Positions 1-11,062 of a DNA stretch of 64,000 nucleotides are shown here, piece after piece. Positions within the stretch are counted from its first letter, which is position 1. Each line of letters opens with the position of its first letter. The translations under genes and the position numbers were made by a program. Under the pieces are notes generated by a model. The model had not been told where the DNA came from. It did no database searches and worked only from the letters and a program-made list of their open reading frames with translations. Location: contig NC_065872.1 in assembly GCF_933775445.1 (NCBI RefSeq), positions 22,878,001 through 22,942,000 on the forward strand, written 5' to 3'. The DNA comes from Argentina anserina. Lineage: Eukaryota > Streptophyta > Magnoliopsida > Rosales > Rosaceae.

Positions 1-765
1 AACTATATTAAACAAATGAACTTAATAAAACACACTCCCTCCATCCCAAATAATAAAAATTACCCCATCGGCCCCTCTATACTAAACAAACCAACTTGCC
101 CCTCAAAACACACCAACAACACTTCTTTACAGATTTAATCTAAATCTGAATTCAAATCCCAACCTCATCAAAAGTTAGCTCTAACCAAATGTAGAGCACT
201 ACTTCTTTCCTCTATTTAGGAACATAAACATAATGGTGAAAGCTAAATTTGATTAAGGAAGAGTAGCAGTGCTTACTCCTACTTTGTTTTAGTTAGCAAT
301 GGTAGTGTGCTTGATTTGCCCTTATTTAAAATAAATTACATGCTTACTCCTACTGTGTTATATGCTTATTTTCTTTATTAGTTTTATTATTGGATTAATA
401 TATTACCTGAACAACTGCTGAAAACTATTCCAAGATGACAGAACCAAATCACAACGATATCACGGACAACTTTCGATACCTACGCATGGATAAAAAAACT
501 GTTAGTACTATTCAATAAACCATACAGTACCATTTAAAATCAAATCAACCAATACATCAGCAAAAATTAAATCCGCGCTTATCTCCAAATTCATTATAAC
601 TAAAGGAAAGCAAAGCTTAGAGCAAGTGCATAGGTTTCATTCTTATATCTTAGTCTGACACTGGTTGGACACATTTTAAGCTACGATTAATAAAATTTAG
701 GTTTAGATTTTTAATTTTGGATTATTTACTGCACTTAATTTAATATCATTATATAAATATATATA
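1..765. other. AT-rich intergenic DNA, no gene seen
   Basis: No open frame of convincing length and no recognisable protein similarity on either strand. The sequence is AT-rich and resembles ordinary plant intergenic DNA. Confidence 0.6.
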
Positions 766-1786
766 GGCAAAATTGGCAAAATACACTTCAAACTTGGCTG
801 AAATTGTCAATTTGCACCCCGAACTTGTATTTGAGTCAATTTACCTCTTAAACTTGGTAAAAGTTGCCGATTTGCACCCCATCCGTTAAATTTAACTGTT
901 TCTATCCAATTTTGCGTCACATGTCATGCACATGAGGGGTAATGTTGTCATTTTCTATTTATAATTTTCTTAAAAACAAATAAAAATATTCTTTAAAATG
1001 AGGATTATTTTGTTAATCAAATTATTTATTTACATCTTTTTTCTACATACTTAACCTACTTTGAATTATATATTCAACATACTCGCCTATTCAAAAATAG
1101 TGTGTTGTGTATAAATATATTTTTATATGTACACATTGTTGGAGAATGAACAAAACGAGAATAATAACGACGTAATAGCACATAACGTAACCGCTTATTG
1201 ATTGATAATGAGGCCAATATATAGGCATTACATAACCACAATCCCGTAGGATTTGGAGTCCTAATCTATTATAGAGATGTGAATATCTCTAACATGAAAC
1301 CTAATAAGGCTAAGACACACATAATTGTAGAATAGTAATTCTTTCGGGACACACATTTATTTTTAATTTTCAATGTATTTATTTATTTATATTTTTCTAA
1401 TATCTTTTAACATACTATATCACATAAAATAATAAATATATAAATCAATAACATGTTCCGAAAAAACAAACATTGTAGCAAATGTTCCTCTTAAGTAATT
1501 TTATTAATTTATTTTATTATTAAATATGAATAAATATATAATGACAATACTGTCCCTTAAATGCACGACATGCGACTTAAAATTGGATTGAAAACATTAA
1601 ATTTAACGGATAAGGTGCAAATTGGCAATTTTTACCATGTTTAGAAGGTAAATTGACTCAAATGTAAGTTCGGGGTGTAAATCGGCAATTTTTACAAAGT
1701 TTAGGAGGTAAATTGACTCAAATGCAAGTTCGAGGTGCAAATTACCAATTAAGACCAAGTTTGGGGTGCAAATCGGCATTTTTGCC
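766..1786. mobile_element. Non-autonomous Mutator-like TIR element
   Basis: Long terminal inverted repeats start with GGCAAAA at the left and end with TTTTGCC at the right. The left arm (about 766-896) and right arm (about 1600-1786) both contain the phrases TTTGCACCCC and GAGTCAATTTACC. The flanks are ATATATATA on both sides (757-765 and 1787-1795), a 9-bp target duplication of the size used by Mutator-like elements, although the site is low complexity. The right arm holds extra tandem copies of a roughly 65-bp unit, so a short open frame there translates as a repeat and is not a gene. No transposase is present. About 700 bp of AT-rich internal sequence lies between the arms. Confidence 0.7.
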
Positions 1787-2640
1787 ATATATATATGTAT
1801 ATATCAGTTCTGGCCAAGTCATACTAATCTCTGAATTAAATCTGGAATCATTCTTATAACCATCTTTATATATATTATTTTTCTGTAGTTCTAATCATCA
1901 CACTATACACTAAATTTTCAACTTATACATTTTTTTGGTACTGTCATTATTTGCCTATTGTTCACAGATCTTATGGATAAGCTTGCTCACTATTTTCTCT
2001 TTTATGTTCAATGCCTTTTGAAATTGATGTCTATTCTAATTCAAACAAATGCTTAATGGATAAATCAACCAATATAATAGAAAAGTGAAGGAAAAAAACA
2101 GCAAGTAGCCACATTTGATACAAAAATGAAATATTATAGAAACAAACACACAACAAGAAGAAGCATCACTTTTTCTATCATCAGATACCAGCAACTTCAA
2201 AAGGCACAACCCACCAATCACAAAAGGTGCACAAACAAAAGGCAAACAATAAGAAAACATGAACAAAGGTAGAATTTCTTCCTGGTAATCAGACTACTAT
2301 TTCTTCCTTGCCCTACCTGTTTGCATCTCTTCATCAAATTAAATCAGAAGCGATGGTTATTAGTATAAATTTCATTATGCAACCCACTCAACTATTACTG
2401 ATTAGATATCATTTACAAAGCAATGATCATATATAACACTTACTCTAAGGAATTCCGACAATGTTGATAGCTCATTTAATTTTCATTTAGTATCATCTAT
2501 GGTCGACCCATCAATTAACAAATCATGATACTCATTTTAAGAAAAAGTTATAAAATTTGGAAAGACAACAATTGTATGAAATAGATAGAAAGCTTGTGAA
2601 TTAGCATAGGGTTACCATATGAGGTTTTACCTTGGCTCCC
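1787..2640. other. Intergenic DNA left of the copia element
   Basis: Nothing recognisable in either strand. A 76-codon minus-strand open frame at 2036-2266 is hydrophobic and unsupported. The segment probably joins the DNA right of 7819, interrupted by the copia insertion. Confidence 0.5.
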
Positions 2641-3100
2641 TGTTGTGTTTTTGGCTCGTTGATTCATGTTGGAGAGTTAGGATTCTGTAATCAAATCCAG
2701 GTTTAGAAGGGAAAGAAGTTAGCACAGCTTTTCTATGTGTTTTAGGAGAGTATATCTTCCAATATTCTATTAGGATTTGTGTTAGGTTTAGTAATCCTAG
2801 TCCATATTGTATCAGCAGCCCCTATTGATATAAATAGGGTTGCAGGGGGTTTTTAGACAGAGAGACAGAAATCCTAAAGAGAGAGCTAAGGGTGATAGAG
2901 AGATAGGAGCTAGATAGGGTGGGGTTAAGGTTTGCAATAAGTATTTGTACCTAAATTCTTCAGTACTAGTAAATCTCTCAAGAGAGATCACAGTGGAGGT
3001 AGGCTTCAGCTGAACCACTAAAACTTTGGTGTGTTTCTATTTACTCTTCTTTGCTTATATCGCGAATAACTATTAAGATCTAAAGGCGCTTATAACAACA
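2641..3100 (+). repeat. 5' LTR of the copia element
   Basis: Begins TGTTGTG and ends ACAACA, and is nearly identical to 7359-7819. A TATA-like ATATAAATAGG lies near 2830, followed by a purine-rich leader. The minus-strand open frame inside it is a shadow that recurs in the other LTR. Confidence 0.92.
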
Positions 3101-3102
3101 CG

Positions 3103-3115
3103 TGGTATCAAGAGC
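3103..3115 (+). other. Primer binding site of the copia element
   Basis: TGGTATCAAGAGC, two bases after the 5' LTR. It matches the complement of the initiator-Met tRNA 3' end (usual form TGGTATCAGAGC) with one extra A. Confidence 0.8.
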
Positions 3116-3129
3116 TGGTTTATTTTGCG

Positions 3130-3990
3130 ATGTCGATTGGCAAAGGAATGGCTGAGGCAGGAGAGGTGAGAGCGTCCATAAAGCTATTCAATGGCAAGGA
3201 CAACTTCACGCTTTGGCAGAGGAAGATGAGGAACGTTCTGATCCAGCATAAGGTTGATGTAGCTCTTGAAGCATCAAAGCCTAGATCAATGTCTGATGCA
3301 GATTGGGCAGAAAAGTGTAAGATAGCAAAGAGTTCCATTGAGTTGCATCTTGCTGATAATGTTGTGCTTCAGATCAGAGAGGAGCTGACTGCAAAGCATG
3401 CATGGGACAAGCTGCAAAGCGTTTATATGGGTACAACCATCACCAACAAGCTACTCTTGAAGGAACCAACTCTTTGGCCTCAAGATGGAGGAAGGGGATG
3501 ATCTTACTGATCATATATCCAAGTTTCAGAACTGCATAATTAACTTGGAGAAGGTTGGGGCAAAGATGGGAGATGAGGACTCGGCTATGATGTTACTACA
3601 GTCTTTGCCATCATCATTCAAACACTTCAAGACCACCATGATATTCAACAAAGAGACCATCACACTTGCAGGAGTGTGTGAGAACCTGGAACAATATGTC
3701 AGGATGTAGAGGGAAAAAGATAATTCCCAAGCACGAGGACTGAGTGTTAGAGGGAAGGAGAGAGGAAGGTCTAAGAGTAAAGGTGGTGGATTTGAAGACA
3801 AGGGCAGGTCTAAATCCAAGGGAAAAAGCAAAGAAAAGAAGAAGGATGGTTGCTTCATATGTGGTTCACCCGACCACTGGAAAAGAAATTGCAAACAATG
3901 GAAGGAGAAGAAGGCGCAGGTGCTTAGAGGAAGCTCCTAGTCAGCCAATGTCGTTATTGGGAATGATAGCGATGATGGAGAACTCCTTGC
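3130..3990 (+). pseudogene. copia gag, frameshifted, with nonsense codon
   Basis: The protein starts MSIGKGMAEAGE and continues into a typical copia gag (KLFNGKDNFTLWQRKM). Frame 1 is lost near 3465, where the reading continues in frame 2 (KMEEGDDLTDHISKFQ). A TAG at 3707-3709 interrupts this frame. Beyond it the same frame encodes the CCHC zinc knuckle (CFICGSPDHWKRNC) at about 3851-3892. The long frame-3 reading that overlaps this part is an artefact until about 4055. The gag would package element RNA in cytoplasmic particles, but this copy is broken. Confidence 0.85.
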
Positions 3991-4012
3991 AATCTCAGCC
4001 AGCTCCGGCGCG

Positions 4013-7000
4013 CCTAGACATTGGACCTTGGACACAGCCTGCACATTTCACGTGTGTACACAGAGATTGGTTTGACACATATGAAGAGAGGGACACCAGA
4101 TCAGTTTTGATGGGGAATGATTCACCAAGTCGAATCATGGGAATCAGCTCAGTAAAGATCTCAATGTATGATGGCATTGTCAGAACATTGGGAAATGTCA
4201 GACACATTCCACATTTGAGCAGAAATCTGATTTCTCTAAGTCTATTGGATAGGGAAGGATTGTGGCATAAAGGTAACAATGGAGTGCTCAAAGTTGGAAA
4301 GGGTCAGTTGGTCTACATGAAAAGTGTGTTGCAGCCTGATAATATATATAAACTCACAGGTTTTACAATAGTAGGTGGAGCATCAGTTTGTACGGAAGAA
4401 GACAAGACTGAGCTCTGGCATAGACGACTAGGACACATGAGTCAAAGGGGGCTGCAAGAATTACATAAGCAAGATAAGCTAGAAGGCATAACGAGTTGCA
4501 GCCTTGACTTCTGCAAGTATTGCACACTCGGTAAGCAGACCAAGGTATCATTCAAAGTGAGCAGCAGTGAGAACAAATTCAAAGGAGTATTAGACTATAT
4601 TCACACAGATGTTTGGGGGCCTGCATCAACAAAATCGTTGGGTAAGGCCAAATACTTTGTCTCTTTCATAGATGATTTTTCAATGAAGGTTTGGGTTTAC
4701 TTTATAAGGACAAAAGATGATGTCTTTCCAAAGTTCAAGGAGTGGAAGGTTGAAATCGAGAACCAAACGGGTAGGAAAATCAAAGTGTTGAGAAGCGACA
4801 ATGGAGGTGAATATAGAAGTAATCATTTCTTACAATTCTGCAAGGATGAAGGCATTACAAGACACTTTACTGTTAAGAAAACTCCCCAGCAAAACGGTGT
4901 TGCAGAAAGGATGAACAGAACTCTCTTGGAGAGAGAAAGAAGCATGAGGCTTCATGCAGGGTTGCCTGAAGAGTTTTGGGCAGAATCGCTTAATCATGCT
5001 TGTTACTTGATTAATCGATCACCTTCAAAGGCTATTAACTTCAAGTGTGCAGAGGAGGTATGGTCTGGAAAACCAGTTGATTATTCCAACTTAAGAGTGT
5101 TTGGATGCAGCGCCTACGCGCATATTCCCAGGGATGAAAGAAACAAGCTGGAACCAAAGTCACTTGAATGTGTGTTTATTGGTTTTCAAAGAGGAGTAAA
5201 AGGTTATAAGTTGTGGGATATAATCAACGAGAAAAGAGTGCTCAGCAGGGACGTTGTTTTTGATGAGAAGACTATGCCGTTAAATATAGAAGCTAATAGT
5301 AAGGAGGATAAGATGATTGTTGCTGAAAAAGATGAAGAAGCAATCGAGATATCATTAGCTAAACAATCAGTTGAAGATTCTCAAGCTCAGGTGGAGCAAG
5401 TAGGGAATGATCAAGTAGCTATTGAGGAACCAGAGCAGCAACAAAAGTCACCAATTAGGACTCAGGTGGAGCAGTCCCCACGTAGGGGTCAAAATCCTCC
5501 CATCCCACAAGAACCTGAGCCATTGAGGCGAGTCATAGCACTTGACAAACCAAAGAGGAATTTAAAGAAGGTACAACGGTACGGATTTGAAACCGAAAAA
5601 GATGTGAGTCATGCTCTGACCATTAGTCAAGGTGATCCAACTACTTATCAAGAAGCTATAGAAAGCGAAGAAAGGGAACGTTGGATTGGTGCTATGGCAG
5701 AAGAGATGGAATCTCTGCATAAGAATTCCGTGTGGAAGCTGGTTCCTAAACCCAAAAAAAGAAAACTTGTTGGCTGTAAGTGGGTGTTTAGGAAGAAAGA
5801 ATGAATACATGATGATGATGCCATAAAGTACAAAACACGTCTGGTGGCAAAAGGGTATTCGCAGAAAGAGGGAGTGGACTATGACGAGATTTTCTCTCAG
5901 GTGGTCAAACACACTTCAATACGGTTGTTGTTGTCTATAGCAGCTCAGTATGATATGGAGATTGAGCAGATGGATGTTAAAACTGTGTTTCTTCATGGGG
6001 ACCTCGAAGAAGACATTTACATGTCGCAACCGGAGGGTTTTGTCGAAACAGGGAAAGAGAATCTGGTTTGTCGATTAAAGAAGTCTCTATATGGACTCAA
6101 GCAATCGCCAAGGCAATGGTACAAGCGTTTCGACACATACATGCTGAAGATAGGCTACACAAGGTGTCAATATGACTACTGCGTTTACTACCATGTATTC
6201 AAAGATGGGGAGGTAATTCTACTACTTCTGTATGTAGATGACATGTTGATTGCATGCAAGGATATGTTGAAAATTCAGAAACTTAAGGAAAAGTTGGGGC
6301 TGAATTCGACATGAAGGCTCTAGGAGCTGCACAGAAGATCCTTGGAATTGAAATAAGAAGGGATAGAAACACAAGTGAAATATGGCTGTCACAAGAGAAG
6401 TGCATTATGAAGGTACTTGTACGGTTCAACATGGATGAAGCTAAGGTTGTTTCTACCCCATTAGCTGCACACTTTCCGCTGAGTGCAGAGCATAAGCCAT
6501 CAAATCAAAAGGAGATTGATGCGATGAAGAATGTTCCATATGCTAATGCAGTAGGGTGTCTCATGTATGCAATGATATGCACAAGACCAGATTTAGCTCA
6601 AGCATTGAGTGTTGTCTCTAAGTACATGTCAAATCCGGGAAAGCGTCATTAGGAAGCAGTGAAGTAGATTTTGAGGTACTTAAAGAGAACTAGCCAGTTT
6701 AGAATCAAGTTTGAAAGAAAACAAGAAGAAGCTTGTGTGGCTGGTTTTGTTGACTCTGATTTTGCAGGAGACTTAGATAGAAGAAGGTCTACAACATGTT
6801 ATGTTTTCACTTGTGGTGGAGGGCCTGTGAGCTGGAAAGCAAATATTCAAGCGGTTACAGCTCTATCTACTACTGATGCAGAGTATATGGCGTTGACAGA
6901 AGCTTCTAAGGAAGCTATTTAGTTGAATGGACTGGCAGGACAGTTTGGTATTCACCAGGAAGGTGTGGTAGTGAAGTGTGACAGCCAAAGTGCCATACAT

Positions 7001-7201
7001 TTGGCGAATAATCAAGTGTTTCATGCAAGGACAAAGCACATTGATGTTCGCTATCACTGGATAAGAGATTGGATAGAAGCTTGATATATTATTGTGGAGA
7101 AAGTTCACACAAATGACAATGCAGCAGATTGTCTAACAAAGCCAGTTTCTGTGGAGAAGTTCAAGCACTGCTTGAACTTGCTTAGTGTCACAACATGCTG
7201 A
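4013..7201 (+). pseudogene. copia pol: protease, integrase, RT, RNase H, broken
   Basis: Domains appear in order. The protease site region WTLDTACTFH (about 4022) lies just before a frame change near 4055, and reads DTA where copia usually has DSG. Integrase follows: pre-integrase WHRRLGHM, zinc CKYCTLGK, then the DDE core HTDVWGP, RSDNGGEY and PQQNGVAERMN. Next is RT with YGLKQSPRQWY and the catalytic YVDD at 6231-6242, then RNase H with DSDFAGD and TTDAEYMAL. Breaks: TGA at 5802-5804, a frame change near 6300, TAG at 6650-6652, TAG at 6665-6667, TAG at 6920-6922 and TGA at 7082-7084. The frame then runs to its natural stop at 7199-7201. Three TAG codons stand where related elements have Trp. 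Confidence 0.9.
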
Positions 7202-7347
7202 GTTGTGGTGGAGCACCTCCTCACTTGAGGTGCGATGAGACAAGAGGAGTATTGCCAAGGTGAATGATCTTGGAGGTTTGTTCAGTGTTACTTCAAGAGA
7301 TACAAGACATCCTGAAGGCTGCAGCAATCATTTGGTATCAACTCACC

Positions 7348-7357
7348 AAGGTGGAGA
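7348..7357 (+). other. Polypurine tract of the copia element
   Basis: AAGGTGGAGA directly before the 3' LTR, the position used to prime plus-strand DNA synthesis. Confidence 0.65.
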
Positions 7358-7358
7358 T

Positions 7359-7819
7359 TGTTGTGTTTTTGGCTCGTTGATGCATGTTGGAGAGTTAGGA
7401 TTCAGTAATCAAATCCAGGTTTAGAAAGGAAAGAAGTTAACACAGCTTTTCTATGTGTTTTAGGAGAGTATATCTTCCAATATTCTATTAGGATTTGTGT
7501 TAGATTTAGTAATCCTAGTCCATATTGTATCAGCAGCCCCCTATTGATATAAATAGGGCTGCAGGGGGTTTTTAGACAGAGAGACAGAAATCCTAAAAAG
7601 AGAGCTAAGGGTAATAGAGAGATAGGAGCTAGATAGGGAGGGGTTAAGGTTTGCAATAAGTATTTGTACCTAAATTCTTCAGTACTAATAAATCTCTCAA
7701 GAGAGATCACAGTGGAGGTAGGCTTCAGCTGAACCACTATAACTTTGGTGTGTTTCTGTTTACTCTTCTTTGCTTATATCGCGAATAACTATTAAGATCT
7801 AAAGGCGCTTATAACAACA
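7359..7819 (+). repeat. 3' LTR of the copia element
   Basis: Starts TGTTGTG and ends ACAACA. It is one base longer than the 5' LTR because of an additional C in a C-run. By eye, most differences between the LTRs are G/A or C/T transitions. Confidence 0.92.
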
Positions 7820-8741
7820 CTTTCTACTTTAGACATGACCCTTGTACTCAACAACAGTAAATCATCATCTTCAGATGCTGATTAGTATAACAAATCTTGG
7901 AGATGAATGCCCTGAATGACATACTTAAATCTCTAGATGGTTGCTTATTAATATTTAAATACAGGGCAATTTACATTCCCTGATTTTTTTTAAACCTAAA
8001 ACCCCTGTTTTATAGAAATCTAGCTCTTAAATTTATACAACTAAAACAAAACTGATGAGCATCTATTTGGCAATACAAAGAAATCGATAATTTGATACTT
8101 TATCAAAGTATTATTGATAAGCATGCAAAAAATGGACTAACATACATTGTAGTAACAAAATCAAATCCATACGACCTCATCTCAAATCCAGACCCACCAC
8201 AACCATGAGCTTACATACGTAGGTGAACGGCTAGAATGATAAACACAGGAAATCCAATTATCGATCAAGCCACCTAAATCCAATTCTTTTATTCTTTTGC
8301 CAATCAAAAATTTCTAACAAAAGAAAGACAGAAGAACATATTCAATAGATATATAAAAACAAAATAATCACAAATATAGAATGACTAAAGACTCTGCATA
8401 AAGAATCCATAAGCATCATATATATCCAGTAGCAAATTGTTTGAGTTCGGTACCGTGGTTAGCATCATATAAGAGTTACTCCTGCCCAAGGCACTAACTA
8501 TCATTGACAAAAATATAATTAGAATGAAGATCAATCAAAACAAAAGATAACAAACAATAAAATACAAAAACTATCCTTCCTCATCATCAAAACTATGAGG
8601 CCTTTTGAATCTGATACAAATAATTAAAGCAAAAAACATAGGCAGTGATGAGCAAACAACATTAATCAACCATACAATTGAGAAAAGCACTAATTCAAAA
8701 TTTGGTTAAGAATATAGCTTCACCAATCTATGCATTTTAAC
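7820..8741. other. Intergenic DNA, no gene seen
   Basis: AT-rich, with no long open frame and no known motif on either strand. Confidence 0.5.
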
Positions 8742-10650
8742 CTTCTTTAGTGGAGGGTAGATTTCAAAACAGCCACACAAAACCTGCCAATATAGGCATA
8801 TTAGCAACTTTCAATATCCTATGTATTCTAAGTTTCTAACCTTCTGTAATGGAAGATTACAAACTACAAACCTAAAAAAAAGAAACAGGAAGATATAATA
8901 CCATGAAGGCACTGATACTAGAAAATATGTAATAACATTCATCGACTATGTGTTTGAAATTTAAGGATCAATGTTGGAAAATTCTGAATTGGTACTTTTC
9001 TCTACTGATGTCTTTGCAATTAGTTTTTTATCAGATTCAACGAACCTCATGGACCAATTTGATAACAACAAACAAAGGAGGAGAACAATTGACAAACAGA
9101 TACAAACATAAACAAAGTCCTTCCCTACGTGTTAAGCAGATATAAATTCTTCCTTGTCTCTTCTATTACCTCGCATGCATCAATTCTATCGATTCATATC
9201 TTACCCCACAATAGTATGTCACACCACATAAATTTGATCTCGTTGCAGTAGTTACTCCACTGTATATGTAAAACTTTTGGACAACTTTACTATTAATAGT
9301 TCACCATTGTGTCTATAATTAGAAAGCAATGGTATGACACAAGATTTATTTTAGACCATGAATCCAATGGATTACCTAATATGCTTGAGTTCATTTCAGG
9401 TTGCCCTTGCACGCGAGTTTTTTTTTCATTCAGCAAGATTTTATATACAATAATTTAAAAACATTGAAAATCCAACCTGCAAGTTTGGTACCAGATCCTT
9501 ATACTTTGAATCCCCAACATGTTCTACCTTTCAACCTTTTGCAGAATCTGAAAACAAATTGAAAATCATATTAGCTCAAGCAACAAAATGTTTTGTTAAT
9601 ATATCCCAACCCGAAGGTAGATTGGGTTAGCCAACTTTCATTTCAGAAATAGTTTGAAAATTATATGTCTAATAACAAAGAGTCTTCGACCTCATATAAT
9701 GGGTAGTATGTCTAATAACAAACAGTGATATATATAATAACAAACAGTCCACAATATATATATATATATATTGATCATTTCATGGTAAATCCTAACCCTA
9801 ATGCTCGGATTGATTATGGTCATTTTCTTTCTCCCACCGAATTCAGTGGTCAATGAAAAAACTCAATCAAACCCCAACTCATAGTGAAATACAAAACACA
9901 GAGAAAAGAAAGAAGAAAGTAGAGACGAAGAGCACTGACATACCTGACATCATCCAAAACCAAAACCAAAAGAAATCCAAGATCAAAATCTCCAGGTACG
10001 ACGGAATCTTCTATTGATCAACATCTCCATTATCGAATGGGTTTCCTCTTCTCCACAAGGTAATAGCTGCAAACAACACAACTCAAATCCTTAATAAAAA
10101 AACAAAACGATGTAACCGAACCCAAATCCTAATCCGAAATCGAAAAACAAAATGATATTCGATCACATCAGATTCTTGAAACATAATAACGTAACAGAAC
10201 CAAAATCCCAGTTCCAAAACATGAGATTTATGGAGCATCAATGAAACCCAAGATTGAACAAACCCAAAAAAGGGAAATTCAATCGTCTAAATTTTCTTTA
10301 ATATACTAACGAAATCCAATTCGAATCCAAAACCCACCCCTAACATAGTTTTCTTTTCTCTATCTGTCTTTGTTTGTTCTGGGTTGTGTTCTACCTAAAT
10401 ACGAAACCCATTTTAAAAACACTACCAGCAGTCAAAATTTTGATGCTTTGTTGATAAGTTTGATAAGCCCAATTGAACATAGACAAAAAGCTCGAACTGA
10501 AGATACTTCCTCAATCGCATTTTCTGGATGATGTCAGCTTTAAAAGCTTTTTGAGGAAGAACTTCGGTAGTTTGAAGAATGATTGGCGTCGATGAGAATT
10601 GAGAGCTCCCCCTTTCGGAAAACACCCAAACCCGACCTAGACCACACCAA
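8742..10650 (-). ncRNA. Possible spliced non-coding transcript, divergent from the kinase gene
   Basis: Read on the minus strand, several short segments are bounded by good splice signals. These are a first exon ending at about 10426 (donor GTAGTG), 10066-9954 (acceptor TTTGCAG, donor GTATGT), 9547-9477 (acceptor TTTTCAG, donor GTTGGA) and perhaps 8783-8742. None carries a sustained reading frame when joined. The presumed start lies about 400 bases from the start codon of the lectin kinase, in opposite orientation, so a shared divergent promoter is possible. The call rests only on splice-like signals and could be chance. A 132-codon open frame at 10422-10820 on this strand has no recognised similarity. 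Confidence 0.3.
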
Positions 10651-11062
10651 ACAACACCCCACCCGACCCAATGGCGTTTTTGCAAATACCCGAACTTCAA
10701 CCTCCACCGACCGTTAACAGTTGGGAAATTTTGTTGTTTGGTCTGCCTATTTTTTTTGGTCAAGGTTTGGTCTGCATATTTGATCGGGTTTGGGCCGTGC
10801 CAATCACCCGAAGAGAACAAGGAGACTTAAATAGAGGGTCTGTTTGGTTGGTGAGCGAGGAGGAGGGAGAGCAACTGTAAAAGCAAAATAAGAGAGAACC
10901 AGTCGTTAATGTTGGGACCCCTCAAAATGAATGAATGGGCTGACCCACATAGTTAGAGCTCACAGCAAACCCTTATGCCTCCCCAACCATTTCATTTCTT
11001 GCTTTCTCTCCTCTGGGTCTGCTGGGTCTGCCCTGGTCGTGCTAAGAAACATTAGGGTTCCC

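Larger units (their letters stand above)
2641..7819 (+). mobile_element. Ty1/copia LTR retrotransposon, decayed
   Basis: Complete in outline: LTR, primer binding site, gag, protease, integrase, reverse transcriptase, RNase H, polypurine tract, LTR, in copia order. The integrase and RT resemble the Tork/Tnt1 type, by impression only. The coding part carries several nonsense codons and at least three frameshifts, so it cannot move by itself. By eye the two LTRs differ at about 12 substitutions and one 1-base indel over 460 bases. The flanking 5 bases (CTCCC left, CTTTC right) do not form a clean target duplication, which suggests later mutation or recombination. Confidence 0.93.

Noticed and set aside
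1603..1788. Open frame encoding a repeated LxFESIYLLN pattern
   Set aside because: It is the translation of tandem units in a transposon terminal repeat.
2812..3018. 68-codon minus-strand open frame, repeated as a longer frame at 7402-7737
   Set aside because: It lies wholly inside the copia LTRs and recurs in both because they are copies. No protein similarity.
3744..4055. First part of the long frame-3 reading as a gag-pol start
   Set aside because: The true zinc knuckle and protease motifs are in frame 2 here; frame 3 becomes genuine only after the frame change near 4055.
10422..10820. 132-codon minus-strand open frame
   Set aside because: No recognisable domain, and it overlaps the probable kinase promoter. 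Treated as part of a possible non-coding first exon.
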